NCBI GenBank assembly: GCA_002699185.1
Contig: PABG01000121.1
Location: 1-58,377 of the forward strand
Length of the DNA stretch: 58,377 bases
Source of the DNA: Gammaproteobacteria bacterium
GTDB lineage: Bacteria; Pseudomonadota; Gammaproteobacteria; Thiohalobacterales; Thiohalobacteraceae
Reading direction: 5' to 3'
A program made the position numbers and the translations under genes. This document shows positions 35,873-46,661 of this stretch, piece by piece (position 1 is the stretch's first letter; each line of letters begins with the position of its first letter). The notes below the pieces were generated by a model. That model ran no database searches, was not told the origin of the DNA, and saw nothing but the letters and a program-made list of their open reading frames with translations.

Positions 35873-36970
35873 GTGATCAAGCGACTGATCATCGTCCTGC
35901 TGTTGCTGGCCGTCCTGTTCGGCGGCATCTTCGGCTGGAAATACCTGCAGATGCAGAAAATGATCGAGCAGGCTACCCAGCCGCCGCCGCCGGCGACCGT
36001 GGCCGCCGCCGAGGTCGAGCGCCAGCGCTGGCAGCCCAAGCTGCGGGCCGTGGGCAGCCTGACTGCATCCCGGGGCATCGACCTGACCATCGAGGTTGCC
36101 GGCGTGGTGGAATCGCTGGGGTTCGATTCCGGCCAGACGGCCGAGGCCGGTCAGGCACTGCTGCAGCTCGATGCCAGCGTGGACCGCGCCGTGCTCGAGG
36201 GTCTGGTGGCACAGCGCAAGCTGGCGCAGCTGCAGTTCGAACGCAACCAGCGGCTGCGGCGCGAGAACAGTGTCTCCCAGTCCGAACTGGACGCGGCCCG
36301 TGCCAGCCTGGACGAGGCCACCGCCGCGGTTGCCGCCCAGCGGGCACGGCTGGACAAGATGACCCTGCGCGCGCCCTTTGCCGGCCGCCTGGGTATCCGC
36401 CGGGTCGACCCGGGCCAGTACCTCACCCCGGGCGATCCGGTTGTGACCCTGCAGGCGCTGGATCCGGTCTATGCCGATTTCAGTCTGCCGGAACGCTACC
36501 TGGACGATCTCGAACCCGGCCAGACCGTGACCGTCGCGGTACAGGCCTATCCCGACGCGCGCTTCGAAGGCACCCTCAGCGCGCTCGAGTCGCGCATCGA
36601 TCAGGGTTCGCGCCAGATCCGGGTGCGCGCCACCCTGCCCAATCCCGAGCAGCGTCTGCGTCCGGGTATGTTCGCCGAGGTGGAGGTCTGGCTGCCCGAG
36701 ATCGAGGAGGTCCTGACCCTGCCGCGCCAGGCCGTGGTCTACAACCCCTACGGCAGCAGCGTGTTCCTGATTCAGGAGCAGGAGGACGGCAGCCTGACCG
36801 TCCAGACCCGCCAGGTGCAGACCGGCGAGGTGCGCGATGGCCGCATCAGTATCACCAAGGGACTCGAGGCGGGAGACCGCGTGGTCAGCGCCGGCCAGGT
36901 CAAGTTGCGCAACGGCCAGGCCGTGAGCATCGACAATTCGGCCGAAATGACCGGCGAGTTCGGTAAATGA
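35873..36970 (+). CDS. RND efflux periplasmic adaptor (membrane fusion protein)
   Basis: A 365-residue adaptor: N-terminal membrane anchor (RLIIVLLLLAVLFGGIFGW), then the split biotinyl-lipoyl domain (VAGVVESLGFDSGQTAEAG and LRAPFAGRLGIRRVDPGQYL). An alpha-hairpin lies between (residues about 100-160), and beta-barrel and membrane-proximal domains follow. It links the inner-membrane pump to an outer-membrane channel. The start is GTG 35873 with a GAGGTGA ribosome site. The stop overlaps the pump start (ATGA). No outer-membrane factor gene is nearby, so the system must share a TolC-type protein encoded elsewhere. Confidence 0.93.
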   Translation: MIKRLIIVLLLLAVLFGGIFGWKYLQMQKMIEQATQPPPPATVAAAEVERQRWQPKLRAVGSLTASRGIDLTIEVAGVVESLGFDSGQTAEAGQALLQLDASVDRAVLEGLVAQRKLAQLQFERNQRLRRENSVSQSELDAARASLDEATAAVAAQRARLDKMTLRAPFAGRLGIRRVDPGQYLTPGDPVVTLQALDPVYADFSLPERYLDDLEPGQTVTVAVQAYPDARFEGTLSALESRIDQGSRQIRVRATLPNPEQRLRPGMFAEVEVWLPEIEEVLTLPRQAVVYNPYGSSVFLIQEQEDGSLTVQTRQVQTGEVRDGRISITKGLEAGDRVVSAGQVKLRNGQAVSIDNSAEMTGEFGK

Positions 36971-39900
36971 AGCGCTTCACCGATATCTTCGTCCATCGTC
37001 CGGTGCTGGCCAGCGTGGTCAGCCTGCTGATACTGGTCATCGGCCTGCGCTCACTCGGCCTGCTCGAGGTGCGCCAGTACCCCGAGACCGAGAACACCGT
37101 GGTCACCGTGACCACCACCTATCCCGGGGCGAGTTCCGAACTGGTCAAGGGCTTCATCACCACGCCGCTGCAGCAGGCCATCGCCGAGGCCAACGGCATC
37201 GACTATCTGTTCGCCCGCAGTACCCAGGGGACCTCGGTGATCGAGGCCCACATGGAACTGAACTACGATGCCAACGCCGCCGTGGCCGAGATCCAGGCCA
37301 AGGTGGCCAGTCAGCGCAACGTGCTTCCGGCCGAGGCCGAGGATCCGGTGATCGACTCCACCACCGGCGATACCACCGCGCTGATGTACATGGCCTACTA
37401 CAGCGAAGAGATGACGCCCTCGCAGATCACCGACTATCTGCTGCGGGTGGTGCAGCCCAAACTGCAGGCGCTGCCGGGCGTGGCCAAGGCGGAACTGCTC
37501 GGCAACAAGATCTTCGCCATGCGCATCTGGCTGGATCCGCAGCGCATGGCCGCGCTCGGCGTTTCGGCTCAGACGGTGGCCGAGGTGCTGCGCGAGAACA
37601 ACTACCTGGCCGCGGTCGGCCAGTCCAAGGGCGCCTACGTGGCCATCGATCTGGGTGCCAACACCGATATCAGCCGGGTGCAGGATTTCCGCGACCTGGT
37701 GGTGCGTTCCGAGGACGGCAGCCTGGTGCGCCTGTCGGACATCGCCGTCCCCGAACTGGGTGCCGAGGATTACGATTCGACCAACTGGTACAAGGGCAAG
37801 CCGGCCATCTTCATCGGCATCGAGCAGGCACCGGGCGCCAATCCGCTGGACGTGGCGAAGCGGGTGCGCGACGCCATGCCGGAGATCCGCAGCCAGATGC
37901 CGGAAGGCCTCCAGGCCCACATCCCCTACGACGCCAGTGTCTTCATCGAGGACTCCATCAACGAGGTGTTCAAGACCATCGGCGAGGCGGTGATCATCGT
38001 GCTGGTGATCATCTACCTGACCCTGGGCTCGATCCGGGCGGCCATCGTCCCTGTCATCGCCGTGCCCCTGTCGCTGATCGGTGCCGGCATCATCATGCTG
38101 ATGCTGGGCTTTTCGGTGAACCTGCTGACCCTGCTGGCGCTGGTGCTGGCCATCGGCCTGGTGGTCGATGACGCCATCATCGTGGTGGAGAACGTGCACC
38201 GTCACATCGAGGAGGGAGCGGGCCGGATCGAGGCCGCGCTCAAGGGCGCGCGCGAACTGGCCCTGCCCATCATTGCCATGACCACCACCCTGGTCGCGGT
38301 GTATGCGCCGATCGGCTTCATGGGCGGACTCGTGGGCACCCTGTTCACCGAATTCGCCTTCGCCCTGGCCGGGGCGGTGCTCATCTCCGGCGTGGTGGCG
38401 CTCACGCTCTCACCCATGGTCTCCTCGCGCGTGCTCAAGCCCCACGGCCAGTCCGGGCCGTTCGAGCAGCGGGTGGAGCGTTTCTTCAACTGGCTGGCCG
38501 ACAGCTATCAGCGCAGTTTGCACGCGGCGCTGAGTTATCTGCCGGTGGTGCTGACCTTCGCCGGAGTGATCCTGGTGAGCATCTACTTCATGTTCGTCAC
38601 CACCCCGAACGAGCTGGCCCCGACCGAGGATCAGAGCATCCTGTTCTTCCAGGCGCGCGCGCCCCAGACCGCGACGCTGGAGTACAACGAGATCTATACC
38701 CGCCAGATCGTGGAGGCCTTCGAGTCTGTTCCGGAATATCACGAGAGCTTTCTGATCCTCGGCTTCGGCCGCGATGCCAGCACCGTGTTCGGCGGCTTCA
38801 AGATGGAACCGCCGACCCTGCGCGAGCGTTCGCAGATGCAGGTCCAGCCGGAGGTGCAGGGCAAGCTGGCGGGCATCGCTGGGTTCCAGACCGCGGTTTT
38901 CCCACGTCCCAGCCTGCCCGGGTCGGGCGGCGGCCTGCCGGTGCAGTTCGTCATCACCACCGATGCCGGCTACGAGCAGCTGGACCAGGTGGCCGACACC
39001 CTGATCGGCCGCGCCATGCAGTCGGGGGATTTCATCTTCCTGCAGAAGACGGTGGAGTTCACCCGGCCGCGGGTCAATCTGGTCATCGACCGCGACCGGG
39101 CGGCGGACCTGGGAATCCGCATGCAGGACATCGCCGCCAATCTAGGCTCCATGCTCGGCGGCGGGTATGTGAACCGCTTCAATCTGGAGGGACGCAGCTA
39201 CAAGGTCATTCCGCAGGTGGCGCGCGAGTTCCGTCTCGAGCCGGAGGACCTCAAGCAGTACTACATACCGACGGCCTCCGGCGAGATGGTGCCGCTGGCC
39301 TCCTTTGCCAGCCTGACCGAGCAGGTCGAGCCCAGCCAGCGTACCCAGCACCAGCAGCTCAATGCCGTGACCGTGCAGGGCGTGATGGCCGGCGGCGTGA
39401 CCCTGGGCGATGCGCTGAACCGTCTCGAGACCATCGCCGCCGAGGAATTCCCACGCAACTTCGGCTGGGACTACACCGGCATGTCGCGCCAGTTCACCCA
39501 GCAGGGCAGCGCGCTGATACTCACCTTCTTCATGTCCATCCTGGTGATCTACCTGGTGCTGGCGGCTCAGTTCGAGAGCTGGCGCGATCCGGTGATCATT
39601 CTGGTGTCAGTGCCCATGTCCATCGCCGGCGCGCTTATCTTCATGACCCTCGGCGTGGGCGGGGCGACGGTGAATATCTACACCCAGGTGGGGCTGATCA
39701 CCCTGATCGGCCTGATCGCCAAGAACGGCATTCTGATCGTGGAATTCGCCAACCAGCTGCAGATCCGCGACAAGCTGTCACGGCGCGCGGCGGTGGAGCA
39801 GGCCGCGGCCATCCGCCTGCGGCCCATCATCATGACCACCCTGGCCATGGTCATGGCCATGCTGCCGCTGCTGTTCGCCACCGGTCCCGGCGCGGTCAGC

Positions 39901-40065
39901 CGCCTGCACATCGGTCTGGTGATCGCCACCGGCCTGGGCATCGGTACCCTGTTCACCCTGTACGTGGTGCCGGCGGTATACCTGCTGCTGGCGCGCGACC
40001 ACCAGGCCGCGGCGAAAAAGGAGGCCGCCGAGGCGCTGGCGGACGAAAATCCGCAGGAATCGTAG
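36967..40065 (+). CDS. RND multidrug efflux pump, inner-membrane transporter (HAE1-like)
   Basis: A 1032-residue proton-driven exporter with 12 hydrophobic helices and two large periplasmic loops (residues about 35-335 and 560-860). Proton-relay acidic residues are in TM4 (LVLAIGLVVDDAIIVVENVH), and TM10-11 show the usual GLIAKNGILIVEFANQ. The N-terminus FTDIFVHRPVLASVVSLLIL is typical of MexI/MexF-type members. The TAG stop lies inside the first arm of a downstream repeat, so the extreme C-terminus (NPQES) may have been set by repeat insertion. Confidence 0.94.
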   Translation: MKRFTDIFVHRPVLASVVSLLILVIGLRSLGLLEVRQYPETENTVVTVTTTYPGASSELVKGFITTPLQQAIAEANGIDYLFARSTQGTSVIEAHMELNYDANAAVAEIQAKVASQRNVLPAEAEDPVIDSTTGDTTALMYMAYYSEEMTPSQITDYLLRVVQPKLQALPGVAKAELLGNKIFAMRIWLDPQRMAALGVSAQTVAEVLRENNYLAAVGQSKGAYVAIDLGANTDISRVQDFRDLVVRSEDGSLVRLSDIAVPELGAEDYDSTNWYKGKPAIFIGIEQAPGANPLDVAKRVRDAMPEIRSQMPEGLQAHIPYDASVFIEDSINEVFKTIGEAVIIVLVIIYLTLGSIRAAIVPVIAVPLSLIGAGIIMLMLGFSVNLLTLLALVLAIGLVVDDAIIVVENVHRHIEEGAGRIEAALKGARELALPIIAMTTTLVAVYAPIGFMGGLVGTLFTEFAFALAGAVLISGVVALTLSPMVSSRVLKPHGQSGPFEQRVERFFNWLADSYQRSLHAALSYLPVVLTFAGVILVSIYFMFVTTPNELAPTEDQSILFFQARAPQTATLEYNEIYTRQIVEAFESVPEYHESFLILGFGRDASTVFGGFKMEPPTLRERSQMQVQPEVQGKLAGIAGFQTAVFPRPSLPGSGGGLPVQFVITTDAGYEQLDQVADTLIGRAMQSGDFIFLQKTVEFTRPRVNLVIDRDRAADLGIRMQDIAANLGSMLGGGYVNRFNLEGRSYKVIPQVAREFRLEPEDLKQYYIPTASGEMVPLASFASLTEQVEPSQRTQHQQLNAVTVQGVMAGGVTLGDALNRLETIAAEEFPRNFGWDYTGMSRQFTQQGSALILTFFMSILVIYLVLAAQFESWRDPVIILVSVPMSIAGALIFMTLGVGGATVNIYTQVGLITLIGLIAKNGILIVEFANQLQIRDKLSRRAAVEQAAAIRLRPIIMTTLAMVMAMLPLLFATGPGAVSRLHIGLVIATGLGIGTLFTLYVVPAVYLLLARDHQAAAKKEAAEALADENPQES

Positions 40066-40146
40066 GATGGGTGAAGCGAAGCGCAACCCATCGCAGTGCG
40101 GTTGAAATTGATGGGTTGCGGCGCAGCCGCCTCCACCCATCCTACG
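40061..40146. repeat. Inverted repeat at the 3' end of the RND gene (family C)
   Basis: The outer arms CGTAGGATGGGT (40061-40072) and ACCCATCCTACG (40135-40146) are perfect reverse complements. Inner arms GCGCAACCCATC and GATGGGTTGCGGC also pair. It is immediately followed by an intrinsic terminator, and it contributes the RND stop codon. Confidence 0.88.
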
Positions 40147-40171
40147 CTTGAAAACAGCCAAAACCGTTCCA

Positions 40172-40209
40172 CAAAAAAACGGCCCGTCGAATGACGGGCC
40201 GTTTTTTTT
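40172..40209. terminator. Bidirectional intrinsic terminator between convergent RND and AP2-like genes
   Basis: The perfect 10-bp stem ACGGCCCGTC / GACGGGCCGT with GAAT tetraloop is flanked by A7 on the left and T8 on the right. It can therefore terminate both the RND operon and the minus-strand AP2-like gene. Confidence 0.95.
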
Positions 40210-40229
40210 CACGGGATGTCAGAACGCGC

Positions 40230-40817
40230 TCAACGCCCGTCCCACCACTGGTCCCACTTGGGACTGATCAGGCTGCGCCACTTGGGGCCCAGGCGTTCCC
40301 TGAGATGGGCGGCCATGGCCTTGCGATCGGGGGCGCTGGGCAGGCGCTTGACGTCCTGGCCGGTTTCCTCGAACCGCTTCTTGACCAGGGTGCGGAAGGC
40401 TGTCTTGTAACCGTGCTTGGCGATCGACAGGCTGCGGGTCTTGAGGCCGGTGTCCTTGCGGTACCACTGAGCCTTCCAGGTCGCGTGATAGTAACCGTCC
40501 TTCTCGTGCAGCTGCAGACCTACACCCACTACGCCGGTGAAGTTGCGCGGATCGGTTTCGCGGTAATTGGCGTAGGGCCCGGCCGCGCGCAGCTTGCGGG
40601 GGATGACGTTGTACTTGCGCACCAGCTGGTTGCGGTAGCGGATGGCGGCCTTTTTGGCCTTGTCGAACGAGCCGTACTGGGCCAGGGAAAAGAACGCCGG
40701 TTCGAGCAGCTCACCATTCTTGACGATGCGTACCCAGACACCCTTGGAGTTGTGGTAATCGGCGATGGTGAGGTAGGTGTCTCCAAGTTGCTTGATGACG
40801 GTATTGATTGAAGGCAT
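40230..40817 (-). CDS. AP2-like DNA-binding-domain protein (two modules)
   Basis: A 195-residue basic protein of unknown function. Two similar modules are visible. Module 1 (residues about 20-70) has GVWVRIVKNG, then YGSFDKAKKAAIRYRNQLVR. Module 2 (about 93-150) has GVVGVGLQLHEKDGYY, then WKAQWYRKD and AKHGYKTAFRTLVKKRFE. Three strands followed by a helix opening with a YGS/HGY-type turn is the layout of AP2/ERF-like domains found in bacterial and phage proteins. DNA binding is thus likely but unproven. No integrase or nuclease domain is attached. The ATG at 40817 was chosen; it has its own promoter about 120 bp upstream. Confidence 0.7.
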   Translation of the reverse strand: MPSINTVIKQLGDTYLTIADYHNSKGVWVRIVKNGELLEPAFFSLAQYGSFDKAKKAAIRYRNQLVRKYNVIPRKLRAAGPYANYRETDPRNFTGVVGVGLQLHEKDGYYHATWKAQWYRKDTGLKTRSLSIAKHGYKTAFRTLVKKRFEETGQDVKRLPSAPDRKAMAAHLRERLGPKWRSLISPKWDQWWDGR

Positions 40818-40937
40818 GGATTTGTCGGCCTCTTGAATTGAATTGACAACTGCAAAATGTTTCTTCTGTCTCCGCCTCTGTGCCCTGTGTGCACCCGCAT
40901 CGGGAGCCATTTATTGTTGTTAGAGTGAAAGCGCTCG

Positions 40938-40967
40938 ATTATAACAGGATATGGGTAATGATGTAAC
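40938..40967 (-). promoter_or_regulatory. Promoter of the AP2-like gene
   Basis: On the minus strand, GTTACA (40967-40962), an 18-bp spacer and a perfect TATAAT (40943-40938) are present. The start would be near 40930, giving a 5' leader of ~110 nt. From here to the rimP promoter (40968-41200) I see no gene or clear structure, only a weak proline-rich frame. Confidence 0.65.
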
Positions 40968-41200
40968 TTGAGGCCGGGTCATCCTGCTGTATGTGTGGGT
41001 GGAGGAGGGTACCGCCGACAGCGACAGCTGTGGCCGGGATGTCGCCGTCATGTCGCCGGGCGGTGGGGGCGGCGTATCCACGGCAGCCTGTGCCAGGGAC
41101 CGTCGTGTGATCCATAACACCATGATTGTATTGGGATAAACCGCGCCGCCCCCGGTCGAGCCCGAGCCCCGGGCCGGAGTGATTATCCTAAGCTGTTGTC

Positions 41201-41229
41201 TTGCAAGTCATTGCAGAGACTTTTATAAT
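41201..41229 (+). promoter_or_regulatory. Sigma70 promoter of the rimP-nusA-infB operon
   Basis: TTGCAA (41201-41206), a 17-bp spacer and a perfect TATAAT (41224-41229) start a transcript about 190 nt upstream of rimP. The -35 and spacer match those of the tRNA-fMet promoter at 11053. Confidence 0.85.
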
Positions 41230-41235
41230 CCGCGT

Positions 41236-41370
41236 TGGTTGTCGAGCCTGGCAGCCGGGATTGAGGTGAAAGGTGGCCCCGTTCTCGGGGTCTTTTCATA
41301 TCCGCGCCTGCTATCTTGTATTCAGGAGCAGGCCGGCACCTGGAGTGGGCCGTCGGCCCATTTTTTGTTT
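41236..41370 (+). ncRNA. rimP leader with attenuator-type terminator
   Basis: The leader of the rimP operon holds two hairpins. The first is GGCCCCG-TTCT-CGGGGTC (41275-41292), followed by TTTT. The second is TGGGCC-GTC-GGCCCA (41346-41360), followed by T6GT3, a canonical intrinsic terminator lying 60 bp before the rimP ATG. This agrees in position and form with the known gammaproteobacterial rimP leader, a predicted attenuator. It implies that NusA or ribosome-assembly status feeds back on readthrough; that mechanism is inferred. Confidence 0.8.
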
Positions 41371-41427
41371 GCGACAGCGGCGTGCCGGATGACGGTGCGG
41401 ACAGGGTAAGGCGGCCACGGCGAAAAG

Positions 41428-41892
41428 ATGCGCAAGGATCCGTTCAAGCTGCGGGAACTGCTGGAACCCGCGGTGCGCGCACTGGGTTACGAGCTGGTGG
41501 GGATCGAGTATCACCCCAGCGGCAAACACAGCGTGCTGCGTATATATATAGACAGTGAAGCCGGTATTACGCTGGATGACTGCACCGCGGTGAGTCATCA
41601 GGTCAGCGGCATCCTCGATGTGGAGGATCCGGTGCCGGGCCAGTACAGCCTGGAGATTTCCTCCCCGGGGCTTGACCGGCCGTTGTTCCAGGCCGCGGAC
41701 TATGAGCGCTTCCGGGGCAACAGGGTAAAGCTGCGCACGCGTCTGCCGGTGGGCGGGCAGCGCAAGTTCACCGGCCTGCTGCAGGGATTGCGGCAGGAGG
41801 ATGTCGTCATCATCGACGACGAGGGCAATGAAGTGTGTCTGCCGCTGGATCAGATCGAGCAGGCACGATTGGTCCCTGAGTTTCAGGGGTAA
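41428..41892 (+). CDS. rimP: Ribosome maturation factor RimP
   Basis: A 154-residue 30S-assembly factor. Visible features are [20 protein letters not shown] at the N-terminus, [20 protein letters not shown], and [15 protein letters not shown], followed by a C-terminal Sm-like barrel ([20 protein letters not shown]). It helps the early S19/S13 branch of 30S maturation. It is first in the operon with nusA 38 bp downstream, the conserved arrangement. The ribosome site before ATG 41428 is weak (GAAAAG), perhaps fitting low expression. Confidence 0.95.
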   Translation: MRKDPFKLRELLEPAVRALGYELVGIEYHPSGKHSVLRIYIDSEAGITLDDCTAVSHQVSGILDVEDPVPGQYSLEISSPGLDRPLFQAADYERFRGNRVKLRTRLPVGGQRKFTGLLQGLRQEDVVIIDDEGNEVCLPLDQIEQARLVPEFQG

Positions 41893-41930
41893 TTTTTTCG
41901 ACTTGGGTAGCCAGTCGGAGACAGGCAGTC

Positions 41931-43436
41931 ATGAGCAAAGACATTTTAATGGTGGTCGATGCCGTCTCGAACGAGAAGGGTGTCGATAAAGAAATCATCT
42001 TCCAGGCCATCGAAGCGGCGCTGGCGTCCGCCACGAAGAAGCGTCACGGCGGCGGCATCGATGCGCGCGTGGCGATCGACCGCAAGACGGGGGACTACGA
42101 GACCTTCCGCCGCTGGCTGGTGGTCGACGACGAGGATGAGAATTTCGAATCGCCCGACTACCAGGTGCTCTACACACGGGCCCAGCAGATCCAGCCGGGT
42201 ATCGAGGTGGGCGACTACATCGAGGAGCCGATCGAGTCCGAGGAATTCGGCCGCATCGCTGCCCAGACCGCCAAGCAGGTGATCGTGCAGAAGGTGCGCG
42301 AGGCCGAGCGGGCGCAGGTGGTGGAGGCCTACCAGGACAAGAAGGGCACGCTGGTCAACGGCACCGTCAAGCGGGTCGAGCGTGGCAATGTCCACCTGGA
42401 TCTGGGCGAGGGCGTTGAGGCCTTCATCCCGCGCGAGTGGATGATCCCGCGCGAGTCGGTTCGCCCGGGTGACCGCCTGCGCGGCTTCCTGGTCGATGTG
42501 CGTTCCGAGCCGCGCGGCCCGCAGCTGTTCGTCAGCCGCGTCGCGCCGCAGTTTCTGATCGAACTGTTCACCATCGAGGTGCCGGAGATCGGCCAGGAAC
42601 TGATCGAGATCCTGGGCGCGGCGCGCGATCCCGGCCTGCGCGCCAAGATCGCGGTGCGCTCGCTGGATCCGCGCATCGATCCGGTCGGCGCCTGCGTGGG
42701 CATGCGCGGCTCGCGCGTGCAGGCCGTGTCCAATGAACTGGCCGGAGAGCGTGTCGACATCATTCTCTGGGACGAGAACCCGGCCCAGTTCGTCATCAAC
42801 GCCATGTCGCCGGCTGAGGTGGTCTCGATCGTGGTCGACGAGGATACCCACAGCATGGACATCGCGGTGGCCGAGGAGCAGCTCTCGCAGGCCATCGGCC
42901 GCGGCGGCCAGAACGTGCGCCTGGCCAGCCAGCTCTCCGGCTGGGAGCTCAACGTGATGACGGTGGAGGACGCCGAGCAGAAGAGTGAGCAGGAGGCCCA
43001 GCAGCTGCAGCAGATGTTCATGGAGCAGCTGGACGTCGACGAGGAGATCGCCGCCATCCTGGTGCAGGAGGGCTTTTCCAGCATCGACGAGATCGCCTAT
43101 GTACCGGCCTCGGAACTGGTCCAGGTCGAGGAGTTCGACGAGGATATCGTCGAGGAGCTGCGCGGGCGTGCCCGTGACGTGCTCCTGACCAAGGCGATCC
43201 AGAGCGAGGAACAGATGCCGGACACCGAGCCGGCTCAGGATCTGCTCGATCTGGAGGGCATGGATCAGGACCTGGCCTACAAGCTGGCGGCCAAGGGTGT
43301 GTGCACCCAGGAGGACCTGGCCGAGCTCGCCGTCGACGAGTTGCAGGAAATCGCAGAGGACATGGACGAAGATCGCGCCGGCGCCCTGATCATGGCCGCG
43401 CGCGCACCCTGGTTCGCGGAAGAACAGCAGGGTTAA
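41931..43436 (+). CDS. nusA: Transcription termination/antitermination factor NusA
   Basis: A 501-residue RNA-polymerase-binding factor: N-terminal domain (to ~125), S1 domain (about 135-200, [20 protein letters not shown]), and two KH domains (about 230-345, [20 protein letters not shown] and [20 protein letters not shown]). Two C-terminal acidic helical repeats (about 360-495) follow, as in E. coli. It promotes pausing and hairpin termination and forms the Nus antitermination complex. It could act on the terminator in the leader of its own operon. Confidence 0.97.
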   Translation: MSKDILMVVDAVSNEKGVDKEIIFQAIEAALASATKKRHGGGIDARVAIDRKTGDYETFRRWLVVDDEDENFESPDYQVLYTRAQQIQPGIEVGDYIEEPIESEEFGRIAAQTAKQVIVQKVREAERAQVVEAYQDKKGTLVNGTVKRVERGNVHLDLGEGVEAFIPREWMIPRESVRPGDRLRGFLVDVRSEPRGPQLFVSRVAPQFLIELFTIEVPEIGQELIEILGAARDPGLRAKIAVRSLDPRIDPVGACVGMRGSRVQAVSNELAGERVDIILWDENPAQFVINAMSPAEVVSIVVDEDTHSMDIAVAEEQLSQAIGRGGQNVRLASQLSGWELNVMTVEDAEQKSEQEAQQLQQMFMEQLDVDEEIAAILVQEGFSSIDEIAYVPASELVQVEEFDEDIVEELRGRARDVLLTKAIQSEEQMPDTEPAQDLLDLEGMDQDLAYKLAAKGVCTQEDLAELAVDELQEIAEDMDEDRAGALIMAARAPWFAEEQQG

Positions 43437-43463
43437 CCAAAGTAATGGAATGCGCGTAGCGCG

Positions 43464-43510
43464 CTCCCTGTCCCCCGCCCTCCCTCACGGAGAGGGTCGG
43501 GGTGAGGGAG
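43464..43510. repeat. Imperfect inverted repeat in the nusA-infB spacer (family E)
   Basis: A C-rich left half (CTCCCTGTCCCCCGCCCTCC) and a G-rich right half (GGGTCGGGGTGAGGGAG) can fold around CTCACGGAGAG. It is of the CCCTCACCCCGACCCTCTCC type of dispersed proteobacterial repeat. It is read through in the operon mRNA. Confidence 0.7.
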
Positions 43511-43511
43511 C

Positions 43512-43531
43512 CGGTCATGGCGCCATGACCG
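43512..43531. repeat. 20-bp perfect palindrome before infB
   Basis: CGGTCATGGCGCCATGACCG is its own reverse complement and ends 20 bp before the infB ATG, close to the ribosome site AGAGAGAA. In mRNA it would form a hairpin just upstream of the IF2 start; it contains two internal ATGs. Confidence 0.8.
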
Positions 43532-43551
43532 TTCGGGAGAAGAGAGAAATT

Positions 43552-46089
<2,538 letters not shown>

Positions 46090-46125
46090 TCCGTCCGCGG
46101 CCGCCCCGGCGCCCGTTGTCCGCCT

Positions 46126-46497
46126 ATGCCCAAAGACTATCCACGAACCCGCCGTGTCGGCGAACAGATTCAGCGAGAACTGGCCATGCTCGTGCGCGAG
46201 GAGATCAAGGACCCGCGCCTGGGCATGACCACCGTCTCGGCGGTCCATGTCTCGCGCGATTTCAGCCATGCCAAGGTCTACGTCACGGTACTGGGCGATG
46301 CCGGGGTGCAGCATCAGTCGCTGGAGGTGCTGCGTCGGGCTGCCGGTTTCCTGCGTCGGGAACTGGGCCGGCGCATGCTGATCCGTACCGTTCCCGAACT
46401 GCATTTCGTCTATGACGAGTCCATCGAGCGCGGCAGCCGCCTCGATGCGCTGATCGAGCAGGCGGTGACCGAGGACAAGGCCCGGCACCGGGACTAG
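46126..46497 (+). CDS. rbfA: Ribosome-binding factor A
   Basis: A 123-residue KH-like protein acting late in 30S maturation near the 16S 5' helix. Typical sequence includes [52 protein letters not shown] and the C-terminal [20 protein letters not shown]. Length is normal. It is 36 bp after infB. A 164-bp gap with a family B repeat precedes truB. Confidence 0.96.
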   Translation: MPKDYPRTRRVGEQIQRELAMLVREEIKDPRLGMTTVSAVHVSRDFSHAKVYVTVLGDAGVQHQSLEVLRRAAGFLRRELGRRMLIRTVPELHFVYDESIERGSRLDALIEQAVTEDKARHRD

Positions 46498-46537
46498 CAG
46501 GGCCTGTGGGAAATCGCCACGAAATCCACCAAAGTAG

Positions 46538-46619
46538 CGTAGGTCGGATTAGCCCGCAGGGCGTAATCCGACGTTGGCCGCAGAAATGTCGGGTTACGCT
46601 GCGGCTGACCCGACCTGCG
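46538..46619. repeat. Double palindrome between rbfA and truB (family B)
   Basis: The outer arms CGTAGGTCGGATTAG (46538-46552) and CTGACCCGACCTGCG (46605-46619) are near reverse complements. Each half folds internally (CGGATTAGCCC...GGGCGTAATCCG; GTCGGGTTACG...GACCCGAC). It is the same type as at 14847-14924. It lies inside an essential operon. Confidence 0.85.
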
Positions 46620-46661
46620 ATCAAGTTTCATGAATCATTCACAGCCGAGGTAGAGACAACG

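Noticed and set aside
40920-41123. A 67-codon minus-strand frame upstream of the AP2-like gene.
   Set aside because: Proline- and serine-rich random-looking sequence with no ribosome site, extending over the AP2-like gene promoter.
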